Of a stretch of DNA of 64,000 nt, positions 57,224-64,000 are shown piece by piece (position 1 is the first letter of the stretch; the number at the start of each line of letters is the position of its first letter). The position numbers and the translations under genes are program-made. The stretch spans positions 104,526 through 168,525 of the forward strand of contig NZ_CBYL010000002.1 of NCBI RefSeq assembly GCF_000577335.1. Reading direction: 5' to 3'. The notes beneath the pieces are model-generated. The model was not told the origin of the DNA, made no database searches, and saw only the letters and a program-made list of their open reading frames with translations. The DNA is from Faecalispora jeddahensis (GTDB lineage Bacteria; Bacillota; Clostridia; Oscillospirales; Acutalibacteraceae).

Positions 57224-58174
57224 TCATTTTAAGGCATCCACAATGGTGTCAATATTGGCTTTCACCGTGAGGATGTACGTATTTGCTCCCGAAGCCACAT
57301 CCCCCAGCGAATCGGAATACAGCTGGCCGCCGATGGCAACATCAAAGCCCTTTGCCTTGACCGCCGCCTGCAGCGCCTCAATCGTTTTGCGCGGGACAGA
57401 GGACTCCACAAAGACGGCCTTGATCTTCCGTTCCACAATAAAATTGGCAAGCTCGCTGACATCCGCCGTGCCGGCCTCAGAATCGGTGCTGATGCCCTGC
57501 AGGCCGCGCACCTCAAATCCATAGGCCTTGCCAAAGTACTGGAACGCGTCGTGCGCCGTAACCAGAACACGCTGTGCCTGCGGCAGCTCGGCTGCCCTAC
57601 TGCGGATATAGGCATCCGTTTCGTCCAGCTCTTTCAGGTAAGCCTCCAGATTGGCCTGATAATCGGCTTTGCCCTCGGGATCAGCCTGCGCCAGCCCCTC
57701 CGCCACTGTTTTTGCGGCATCCTCCCACAAAGAAACATCGAACCAGATATGCGGGTCGTGCACCGAGCTGTCGTCTTCCCACGCAAGCAGCTTCGATTCG
57801 TCCAGACCCTTCTCGATGCAAATGACGGTAAGGCCCTGCTGCCCGGACAGACTTTCAAAAATTTCGCCCATCTTGCCCTCCAGATGCAGGCCGTTGTATA
57901 CGACCACATCCGCTTTCTGCATCAGCGAAACGTCACCCGCACTGGCCTGATACAAATGCGGATCGATACCGGGCCCCATCAGGCCCTCCACCGCAACACG
58001 ATCTCTTCCGATGATAGAGGACAGATCGGAAAGCATGGTGGTGGTGGCAACGACATTCAGCTGATTCTTTTCCGGATTTGCAGAATTCGTGTTCGCCGCG
58101 GGAGCAGAGCATCCCGTCAGCAAAAGCGCGCAACTGAAAAATGCCGCCAGAAGCCCTCTCCATTTTTGATTCAT
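57224..58174 (-). CDS. Metal ABC transporter binding lipoprotein (TroA/ZnuA type)
   Basis: A 316-residue cluster A-1 binding protein. A lipoprotein signal peptide ends at LLTGC (acylated cysteine about residue 22). The expected metal ligands are visible: H73 in GIDPHLYQ, H142 in VHDPHIWFD, H208 in TAHDAFQYF and D288 in LYSDSLGD. Three histidines plus aspartate is the TroA/ZnuA pattern (Treponema TroA binds zinc and manganese) rather than the His-His-Glu-Asp of PsaA. There is no long histidine-rich loop as in high-capacity zinc proteins. It follows the DtxR-family gene after 27 bases. Confidence 0.94.
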   Translation of the reverse strand: MNQKWRGLLAAFFSCALLLTGCSAPAANTNSANPEKNQLNVVATTTMLSDLSSIIGRDRVAVEGLMGPGIDPHLYQASAGDVSLMQKADVVVYNGLHLEGKMGEIFESLSGQQGLTVICIEKGLDESKLLAWEDDSSVHDPHIWFDVSLWEDAAKTVAEGLAQADPEGKADYQANLEAYLKELDETDAYIRSRAAELPQAQRVLVTAHDAFQYFGKAYGFEVRGLQGISTDSEAGTADVSELANFIVERKIKAVFVESSVPRKTIEALQAAVKAKGFDVAIGGQLYSDSLGDVASGANTYILTVKANIDTIVDALK

Positions 58175-58201
58175 AAGAAACCTCCTAAATTATATTTGGT
58201 G

Positions 58202-58858
58202 TTATAGCCGTGCTGTCTCGTCAACGTAGATGTGACAGGCGGCTTTATAACTGATCTGAACCTGTTCCCCCTCCAGATCAAGCGTTAAGGGGCCTTCATA
58301 AGCCCCGGCCTCCACAATCCGGACAGCGCTCCCAATGGTGATACCGCTGGCCTGTAAATAGTCCAGCAGCTCTTTTTCCTCCGTTACCCGGCGGATGTGA
58401 GAGATTTGCCCGATGGGAAGCAGATTGAGCGGCTGCAGCGGGGTCAGATCGACCTGCCCATCAGGGTGGGGGATCGCGCTGCCGTGGGGACAGTACGCGG
58501 GGTAATTGAGGAACTGATCCAGCCGGGCCGTCAGACGCGAGGGGGTAATGTGCTCCAAAAGCTCGGCATCTTCATGCGCCTCGCTCCAGGAATACCCCAG
58601 ATGACGCATCAGGAACACTTCCCAAAGCCGGTGCCCGCGCACAAGTGTAATGGCAATGCGCATTCCCGCGTCTGTCAGGCGGGAACCCTTATAGGGCTCA
58701 TAATGGATCAGGCCTTCCCGCTTCAATTTTCCCAGCATCTCTGTGACAGAAGCCGGGGCAATCTGCAGGGATTCCGCGATTTGTTTATTACTTACCTGCT
58801 CTTCCATACCGCCGAGCTTGTAAATCTCTTTTAAATAATCTTCCTTATTGGGTGTCAT
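58202..58858 (-). CDS. DtxR-family metal-dependent repressor (MntR/TroR-like)
   Basis: A 218-residue metalloregulator. The start at 58858 is used because AGGAGG lies 8 bases upstream; the ATG at 58864 would be only 2 bases from it. Residues 1-60 are the winged helix (EDYLKEIYKLGGMEEQVSNK, then IAPASVTEMLGKLKREGLI); 65-140 form the dimerisation domain with metal ligands (VRGHRLWEVFLMRHLGYSW, EDAELLEHI, CPHGSAIPHP); about 150-218 form an SH3-like domain as in DtxR and IdeR. It is the first gene of its operon and a matching palindrome overlaps the promoter, so it probably represses itself and the transporter when metal is sufficient. Confidence 0.94.
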   Translation of the reverse strand: MTPNKEDYLKEIYKLGGMEEQVSNKQIAESLQIAPASVTEMLGKLKREGLIHYEPYKGSRLTDAGMRIAITLVRGHRLWEVFLMRHLGYSWSEAHEDAELLEHITPSRLTARLDQFLNYPAYCPHGSAIPHPDGQVDLTPLQPLNLLPIGQISHIRRVTEEKELLDYLQASGITIGSAVRIVEAGAYEGPLTLDLEGEQVQISYKAACHIYVDETARL

Positions 58859-59077
58859 AGCCATATCCTCCTGCTTTTTCGATTCTGAAGCTTTTCAAAT
58901 TTTATCTATCCGCCAACGCTTTAAAAACGTCCCGTAAACCGTTAGTCGCGGGAAAGTAATTTTCCCTAAACTAATTTATGAAGAAGACCTGAAAGTGTTA
59001 CAGGTTTTGGGGACTCGAGTGTGTTTGGGGTCTGATGGACGATCTGAAAGCGTTTTTTCGAGTATGCATTCCTTTAA

Positions 59078-59131
59078 TTTAGGCAAACCTAAAATTTATT
59101 ATATTATATACCTAAACATTTGAAAATGCAA
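59078..59131 (-). promoter_or_regulatory. Promoter and DtxR-type operator of the metal-transport operon
   Basis: On the minus strand TTGCAT (59126-59131), 17 bases, TATAAT (59103-59108). The palindrome TTTAGGCAAACCTAAA (59078-59093) follows just past the -10, and half-site ACCTAAAC (59110-59117) lies in the spacer. These TTAGG-type repeats resemble DtxR/MntR-family sites, so the repressor encoded next would block initiation. Confidence 0.75.
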
Positions 59132-59552
59132 TAGACTCAGTAAACGCTGGAAGTGCAGATTTTAAAAAGCACTGAAACAGAATGGGTTCCTTTCTCCAAA
59201 GGCAGGCCACTCCTTGAGGGACATTTGCCCTTTTCCCCTATCGTTGGAAAAGTCTGCAAAACAGATCACCGATGCGGAAAAGCTTTCCTTTGATAATTTC
59301 TAATCTGGCAATAACCTTCTCTGAACAAAATAAGCGTATCCTTACCATAAGAGGCGATGAGAATGACAAAAGCCCGGAGCGAACGTCTGATAAAAGAAAA
59401 CAGGCACGCAAACCGGCCTGTTTCGATCAAGCGGCAAGGAATAGAAACGCCGGGTCCTTTCCTGAATCTGCGGGAGAGGCAATTTTCGCCCTGCAAACGT
59501 GCGGACAATCTGAATCCTTTCCATTTCTCTGTTTTTGCGGCCAATTGCACGC

Positions 59553-59596
59553 CAAAGCGGCACCACATAGCTTGATGTGGTGCCGCTTTGTTTTGA
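59553..59596 (+). terminator. Perfect terminator upstream of the PhoH-family gene
   Basis: A 16-base perfect stem CAAAGCGGCACCACAT / ATGTGGTGCCGCTTTG, loop AGCTTG, then TTTTGAT. It lies 73 bases before the phoH-like start codon; either an unseen small transcript ends here or the gene has a leader with conditional termination. Confidence 0.8.
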
Positions 59597-59668
59597 TAAA
59601 AACCAAAAGCTTTTCTCCTGAATCTCTCATCCGTTTTGTAACACAAAATGACTATTTGGAGGTAACCT

Positions 59669-61045
59669 ATGCAGCAGAAGAATGGAGCCAGAAAAAATTA
59701 TATTCTCGACACAAATGTATTACTGCACGACCCGGGATGCATCTGCAATTTTAAAGGGAATAATGTGATCCTGCCCATGGTGGTTCTGGAAGAGCTTGAT
59801 TCCCTGAAATCCCGCGAAGGCCTGTGCGGCTGCCAGGCGCGGCAGGCGGTGCGGGAACTTTCCAAAATCGTGGAGGGAAGATCGCAGCAGAGCATTCAGG
59901 CGGGAATCCCATTTGAAAAAAACATTCTGTTCCGGGTGGAACCGAACGGTTATCATAATATGCCGGAATACGCCGATGAGCTGGATTTGAAGAAAAACGA
60001 CAACCGCATTCTTCTCACCACGCTCAGCATTCAGAAAAAAGAACCAGAAACAACAACCATCCTTGTATCCAAAGATATCTGCATGCGCCTGAAAGCGGAG
60101 GTTCTCGGCCTGAAATCGGAGGATTACGAAACCGACCGGGTCATTCTCGACGATTTGTATCAAGGCCATACGAACACGGTCTTTTCCTCCAAAGAAATCG
60201 ATAAGCTGTATGAATCCGGATTGAAGTGCCCCAAAAAGCTTTCGCTTTGCCCGAATCAGTTTGTACTGATCCACGCCAGGGATAACCCGGAGCACACGGC
60301 AGTCGCCCGTTTCGACGGGGAAAAGCTCGTTCCCCTGCGGTATGAAAACCGGATGGCCTGGGGACTGACCCCCCTCAATCTGGAGCAGAAAATGGCCTTT
60401 GAGCTCATGATGGATGATACCGTAAAGTTCGTCTCCATAACAGGCGGAGCAGGCTCTGGAAAGACCATTCTTGCAACGGCCGTCGCGCTGGAAAAGGTGG
60501 TGGAGCAGCGCGCTTACCGAAAAATCGTGTTTGTCCGTCCGGTTGTCCCGGCGGGGGACGACATCGGCTTCCTCCCCGGAAACGAAGAGGAAAAGCTCCG
60601 ACCGTGGATGGGGAGCTTTTATGACGCCATCGAAAACCTGATGTACCGCGAACGAAGCCGCAAGCCCAGAAAGAATTGCGCGGAGGACAATGTAACGGTA
60701 GATTCTTTGATCGAGCATTTTAAAAACACCGGCGTCATCGATATGAAAACCTTCACTTATATGCGGGGAAGAACCCTGTCCGACGCGATCGTGATTGTGG
60801 ATGAGGCACAGGAAACCACCCCGCACATCGCAAAGCTGATGCTGACCCGGGCGGGCCAGAACTCCAAGTTTATTTTTATCGGCGACCCTACCGACAACCA
60901 GATCGACAATTCGTTGGTCGATTCCCGTTCCAACGGCCTGGTTTACCTTGTGGAACGGCTGAAAAACTCGAACCTGACCGGTCACATCACACTGAGCGAG
61001 GTAGAGCGAAGCCCGCTTGCCAAGCTGGCCGAGTGCACTCTCTGA
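59669..61045 (+). CDS. PIN domain-PhoH family ATPase (PhoH2/YlaK type)
   Basis: A 458-residue two-domain protein. Residues 1-145 are a PIN ribonuclease-like domain with acidic residues in YILDTNVLLHDP, VVLEELDSLKSRE and KKNDNRILLT. Residues about 225-458 form the PhoH ATPase domain: Walker A ITGGAGSGKTILA, VRPVVPAGDDIGFLPG, Walker B AIVIVDEAQETTP and FIGDPTDNQID. PhoH2 proteins are RNA-unwinding nucleases in known cases. GGAGG stands about 8 bases before the ATG. It is a single gene with a terminator on each side. Confidence 0.93.
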   Translation: MQQKNGARKNYILDTNVLLHDPGCICNFKGNNVILPMVVLEELDSLKSREGLCGCQARQAVRELSKIVEGRSQQSIQAGIPFEKNILFRVEPNGYHNMPEYADELDLKKNDNRILLTTLSIQKKEPETTTILVSKDICMRLKAEVLGLKSEDYETDRVILDDLYQGHTNTVFSSKEIDKLYESGLKCPKKLSLCPNQFVLIHARDNPEHTAVARFDGEKLVPLRYENRMAWGLTPLNLEQKMAFELMMDDTVKFVSITGGAGSGKTILATAVALEKVVEQRAYRKIVFVRPVVPAGDDIGFLPGNEEEKLRPWMGSFYDAIENLMYRERSRKPRKNCAEDNVTVDSLIEHFKNTGVIDMKTFTYMRGRTLSDAIVIVDEAQETTPHIAKLMLTRAGQNSKFIFIGDPTDNQIDNSLVDSRSNGLVYLVERLKNSNLTGHITLSEVERSPLAKLAECTL

Positions 61046-61134
61046 AAATCCCCTTGCCGTATCAATTTCTGCTTTTGATGAAAGGCCAGACTTGATAGAG
61101 CCTGCCTGCAAAGCCGATTGCCCAAATCTCATAC

Positions 61135-61179
61135 AAAAAAACCTGAGCACAGCCCGGAAAAGCTGTGATCAGGTTTTTT
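61135..61179 (+). terminator. Terminator of the PhoH-family gene
   Basis: AAAAAACCTGA / TCAGGTTTTTT outer arms with an inner CACAGC/GCTGTG stem, 90 bases after the stop codon. A- and T-runs on both sides allow use from the converging cheW gene too. Confidence 0.9.
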
Positions 61180-61286
61180 ATATGATTGAAGCTTCTCAAT
61201 GCCGATGGACAGTAACACCCACCAGCGCCATACCACTTTTAGAAATTTTGGGCTGCTGTCAGCTGGCCCACAGCACTTCGTTCTTG

Positions 61287-61808
61287 CTATTCCTGTGCGG
61301 GTTTCGCCAAGGCCTCGGCTTCTTCCTCGCCAAGGATTCTTCCGGGGTGAACCAGCAGGACAATTTTATCCTTTTTGTCCTCCGCCGCTCCCAGCCGGGC
61401 AATCCCGGTCAGATAGGTCTCTACTGTTTCTTTCTTCATTTGGGGCGGCGGAGAAATCCGCTCCGGCAGGATGTCGGTGACCTCATCCACCTCGTCTACA
61501 ATCAGGCCAAAATCGCGGCCGGATACGCGGGTAATGATGATGCAGGTTCGGTCTGTGTACTCCGCTTCCCTTTTCCCGAACCGAAGGCGCACATCGATGA
61601 CGGGAATGATCTGCCCGCGCAGGCTGATGACCCCTTTGGCGTAGTCCGGCTGATCCGGCAGCTCGGTGATCTCCTGTATTCCCACGATCTGCACCACCTG
61701 TGCGATGGGCATACCAAACAGCTGATGCTCGATCCAGAAGGTCAGGTACCGTTTTTTGATCTCCTCATCCTCCTGGTGCGGCGAATCCAATCGTTCCTGC
61801 ACTTTCAT
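61287..61808 (-). CDS. cheW: Chemotaxis coupling protein CheW
   Basis: A 173-residue CheW protein. The start at 61808 has AAGGAG upstream and overlaps the receptor stop (ATGA). The core reads [40 protein letters not shown], and [16 protein letters not shown], the standard arrangement. It connects the receptor encoded just upstream to the kinase CheA. CheA and other che genes are not in the window. Confidence 0.94.
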   Translation of the reverse strand: MKVQERLDSPHQEDEEIKKRYLTFWIEHQLFGMPIAQVVQIVGIQEITELPDQPDYAKGVISLRGQIIPVIDVRLRFGKREAEYTDRTCIIITRVSGRDFGLIVDEVDEVTDILPERISPPPQMKKETVETYLTGIARLGAAEDKKDKIVLLVHPGRILGEEEAEALAKPAQE

Positions 61809-63520
61809 ATCAACAGCTCCTTTTCGCGTGGGAGCGCCCATTCACGGCCGCCCGCCAGCTTGAACCTGGAAACCTCGCTCTGGAGGGCCTGCGCCTGAGC
61901 GGCCAACTCTTCACTGGAGGCGGAGCTCTCTTCTGCTGTGGCGGCGTTGGTCTGTATCACAGCCGATACCTGCGAAAGCCCCTGATTGATCTGTTCGATG
62001 GCCGCCGCCTGCTCCGAAGAGGCGGACTCGATCTCGCGCACCGCATGATCCACCATCTGCGCTTTTTCCGAAACAGTTACCAACAGCTTCAGCGTTTCAT
62101 CGGCAAGCCGTTCTCCCTCAGATACAGTCAATACAGATTTCTGAATCAGTTCAGAGGTCTGCTTGGCAGCTTCCGCGGATTTTGCGGCCAGATTGCGCAC
62201 TTCGTCAGCGACTACCGCAAAGCCCTTTCCGGCGCTTCCGGCCCGGGCTGCTTCCACCGCGGCGTTCAGCGCAAGGATATTAGTTTGGAACGCGATGTCT
62301 TCCACCAGCTTGCTGATTCTGGAAATCTCCTGTGAAGACGTTCCGATTTCCCGCATTGCGGTATTCAGATTCTGCATATGCTTATTGCTTTCCGTAACTC
62401 CCTTGCCGGCCTGTTCCACATAGTCCATCGCTTTTCTGACGCTGACAGCATTCTGTTCTGCCTGCTGCACGACGCTTACTGCGGAGGCATTGAGCTCTTC
62501 CACCGTGGCCGCCTGTTCTGTGGCGCCGGAGGACAGTGCCTGCGCACCGGCGGATACCTGTTCCGACCCTGTATTGACCTGCTCCGCCGCCACACTGATC
62601 GTTTTCAGGGTGGCGCTGAGGTCGTCCTCGATTTTCTGCAGAGAAAGCCCCAGCACATCCACGTTCGAGCGCAGGGGGACCTGCTGGGTAAAATCGCCGT
62701 TGCTGATCAGCTCGGCAACCTGTACCTGTTTGCGGATTCCCTCCAGCATCCTGGTAAATTCCGCCGCCAGCGCGCCGGTTTCGTCTTTGGAATCGACATC
62801 GCTCAGGTCGATATCCACCCGGCCAAGTGCGATCTGTCCGGCAGCGTCTGAAACGCGCCCGATGGGCTTGCTGATGCTGTCGGAAATCCGGCGCCCTAAG
62901 AAAATTGCGGCAACCGCGCCAATCACATTCACGGCGGCCAGAATCGCGATCAGCAGCATGGCTGTGGAGCCATTGGAATCACTGGTCTGCTTTGCTTCCG
63001 CCATCCGGTTGTCCACCAGTTTTTCAAGATTATTGTAGATGGTGTCCATTTCATTTGAAATGCTCACAATCGCATTCATGGCTCCATCCCTATCCCCCGA
63101 TTTTGAGCTTGCAAAGGATTTTTCCAGAGCTGGAATATACGTGTTTTCAATCAGTTTGGTGGTTTCTTCGTACAGCGCGATGGAATCGGGACGGTATATG
63201 GTTTGCCTGTACGCCTGCATGGCGGTATCGTAATCTTTTTTCTCCTGCAAATATTTTTGATAATATTCGTCTACCTTTTGCGGATCGCCTGCGTAGATCA
63301 TTCCGCCGCGAACCTCTGTGCGCACCAGCAAAAGGCTGCTGGAAGCTTCGTAAATTTCTTTAATGGGGGCGGTCTGCTCCTCATACAAATAGACATCCAT
63401 ATTATGCATTTGAACCAGGCCGAAAGCGCCTATAACTCCTACGACGATCATACCGAATACCAAGCTGAGAAACCCCGTGAGCAGCTTGCGTGAAATGCTA
63501 AAATCTTTGAATCTCTTCAT
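61805..63520 (-). CDS. Methyl-accepting chemotaxis protein
   Basis: A 571-residue receptor. The start at 63520 is chosen because AGGAGGG lies upstream and the frame then begins [21 protein letters not shown]; the longer frame from 63667 is not conserved. After the first membrane helix (about 12-35) comes a four-helix-bundle ligand domain (4HB_MCP type, about 36-190), a second helix (about 190-212), a HAMP domain ([20 protein letters not shown]) and a signalling domain with the hairpin tip [27 protein letters not shown] (core [20 protein letters not shown]). The ligand is unknown. It is co-translated with cheW. Confidence 0.95.
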   Translation of the reverse strand: MKRFKDFSISRKLLTGFLSLVFGMIVVGVIGAFGLVQMHNMDVYLYEEQTAPIKEIYEASSSLLLVRTEVRGGMIYAGDPQKVDEYYQKYLQEKKDYDTAMQAYRQTIYRPDSIALYEETTKLIENTYIPALEKSFASSKSGDRDGAMNAIVSISNEMDTIYNNLEKLVDNRMAEAKQTSDSNGSTAMLLIAILAAVNVIGAVAAIFLGRRISDSISKPIGRVSDAAGQIALGRVDIDLSDVDSKDETGALAAEFTRMLEGIRKQVQVAELISNGDFTQQVPLRSNVDVLGLSLQKIEDDLSATLKTISVAAEQVNTGSEQVSAGAQALSSGATEQAATVEELNASAVSVVQQAEQNAVSVRKAMDYVEQAGKGVTESNKHMQNLNTAMREIGTSSQEISRISKLVEDIAFQTNILALNAAVEAARAGSAGKGFAVVADEVRNLAAKSAEAAKQTSELIQKSVLTVSEGERLADETLKLLVTVSEKAQMVDHAVREIESASSEQAAAIEQINQGLSQVSAVIQTNAATAEESSASSEELAAQAQALQSEVSRFKLAGGREWALPREKELLI

Positions 63521-64000
63521 AACCCTGAAACCCTCCTGTATTGTGTTTTCTCCGGATTTCCATGACACTTTTCTGTTCTTCGGATGCGACCCCGTTTTAA
63601 GATATTCCCATGAATGAAATCCGGATCCGCATCCTCTTCCAGCGAAGCTTTTGCCGGTTTTCACCAACCTCCTCCCATAAAGCGTTGGTCCTGCCGGGAA
63701 GGCTCCTCGCCGGAATGGGAGCTTTCTTTCGCAGTGGCCGCATGAATCCGCACACCCGAGTCAGTCGCTCATTGGTCTTTTACGTGCTGTCAATCAGTTT
63801 TTCTGCCACAGCAGAGTCCTCGGGCCAGGATGATCTCTTCTATGCCGCGTGAAGATTCCTTCTTCGACGCAGGAAACATCTTCTTTTCTTGCTGTTTCAC
63901 AATATGTATCTCAGAGATCTCTCCCAAATTGACTTTGAATAAATTTTTGAATCTTTGACCGTTGCAGAGGATATAATAGAATAAATTGGCTGCTCTGCAG
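63521..64000. other. Region upstream of the chemotaxis receptor, to the right edge
   Basis: 480 bases without a called gene. On the minus strand, CTCCCAT (63713-63719) can pair with ATGGGAG (63672-63678 region), and ACCAAC with GTTGGT, around the 63660-63720 region, so a structured leader is possible, but no known riboswitch signature is seen. On the plus strand TATAAT at 63971-63976 with TTGAAT 19 bases upstream may be a promoter of a gene beyond the window. A short plus frame at 63610-63852 has no ribosome binding site or recognised domain. Confidence 0.45.

Larger units (their letters stand above)
58859..59668. other. Intergenic region: DtxR-type operator, phoH leader
   Basis: An 810-base gap between two divergent genes. 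Its left part has the metal-operon promoter and operator (59078-59131). Its right part, about 59270-59668, could be the leader of the PhoH gene, with a perfect terminator at 59553-59596 and an AAACAGG/CCTGTTT hairpin near 59398-59425. Short frames in it have no ribosome binding site and I call no gene. Confidence 0.55.

Noticed and set aside
63521..63900. Cyclic-di-GMP (GEMM) riboswitch before the chemotaxis receptor
   Set aside because: The conserved CACGCACAGGGCAAACC-like and GGGACGCAAAGCC-like segments are not present on the minus strand.
1..64000. CRISPR arrays, transposases, prophage genes, tRNA or rRNA genes
   Set aside because: No regularly spaced direct repeats, no transposase or integrase protein among the recognisable frames, and no tRNA or rRNA sequence was recognised.

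Overview
The window looks like a chromosomal segment of an anaerobic, fermentative Firmicute, most likely a Clostridia member of the Oscillospirales (Caproiciproducens/Caproicibacter-like; this placement is inferred from gene content and moderately high GC, not proven). The signs are oxygen-sensitive enzymes (4-hydroxybutyryl-CoA dehydratase, citrate lyase, an L-cysteine desulfidase-like protein, a ferredoxin-type aldo/keto reductase), strong AGGAGG-type ribosome binding sites, many factor-independent terminators and mostly LysR-type control. I saw no tRNA, rRNA, CRISPR array, transposase or phage gene.

Layout. 1-5.1 kb: a truncated sodium:solute symporter, an AEC-type carrier, a small coiled-coil protein and two LysR regulators around a 1-kb gene-free stretch holding two related hairpins. 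5.1-15.7 kb: a catabolic operon with a UroD-fold methyltransferase-like protein, two amidohydrolases, a complete dipeptide-type ABC transporter and a cysteine desulfidase-like enzyme; a cloverleaf-shaped inverted-repeat element lies between the binding protein and the first permease. 16-21.7 kb: rpoN (sigma-54), then a LysR / MFS / CoA-transferase unit. 21.7-25.2 kb: aldo/keto reductase, glycerol dehydrogenase, a DsrE-like protein and a DUF3842 protein. 25.4-32.1 kb: larB behind a structured leader with a terminator, followed by a nickel/peptide-type ABC importer. 32.2-35.9 kb: a class B PBP and an FHA-FtsW fusion, and a PPC-domain protein.

36.4-46.9 kb is the most unusual region. A PAS-AAA+ sigma-54 activator is followed by a textbook -24/-12 promoter and an operon with a lactonase-like metallo-hydrolase, 4-hydroxybutyryl-CoA dehydratase, a NifU-like iron-sulfur scaffold and 4-hydroxybutyrate CoA-transferase. 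After a strong hairpin come an acyl carrier protein, an adenylate-forming ligase, LuxE-like and LuxC-like acyl-reduction proteins and a MaoC hydratase. Read together, the first part converts gamma-butyrolactone or 4-hydroxybutyrate to crotonyl-CoA; the second looks like an acyl-ACP/aldehyde-forming module without any luciferase.

47-64 kb: a DUF6506-like protein and an aromatic-acid-exporter-like protein; a divergent citrate lyase locus (citDEF facing a LysR gene, citC and citX); a DtxR-controlled TroA-type metal ABC transporter; a PIN-PhoH protein; and a chemotaxis receptor-CheW pair whose upstream region runs to the right edge.
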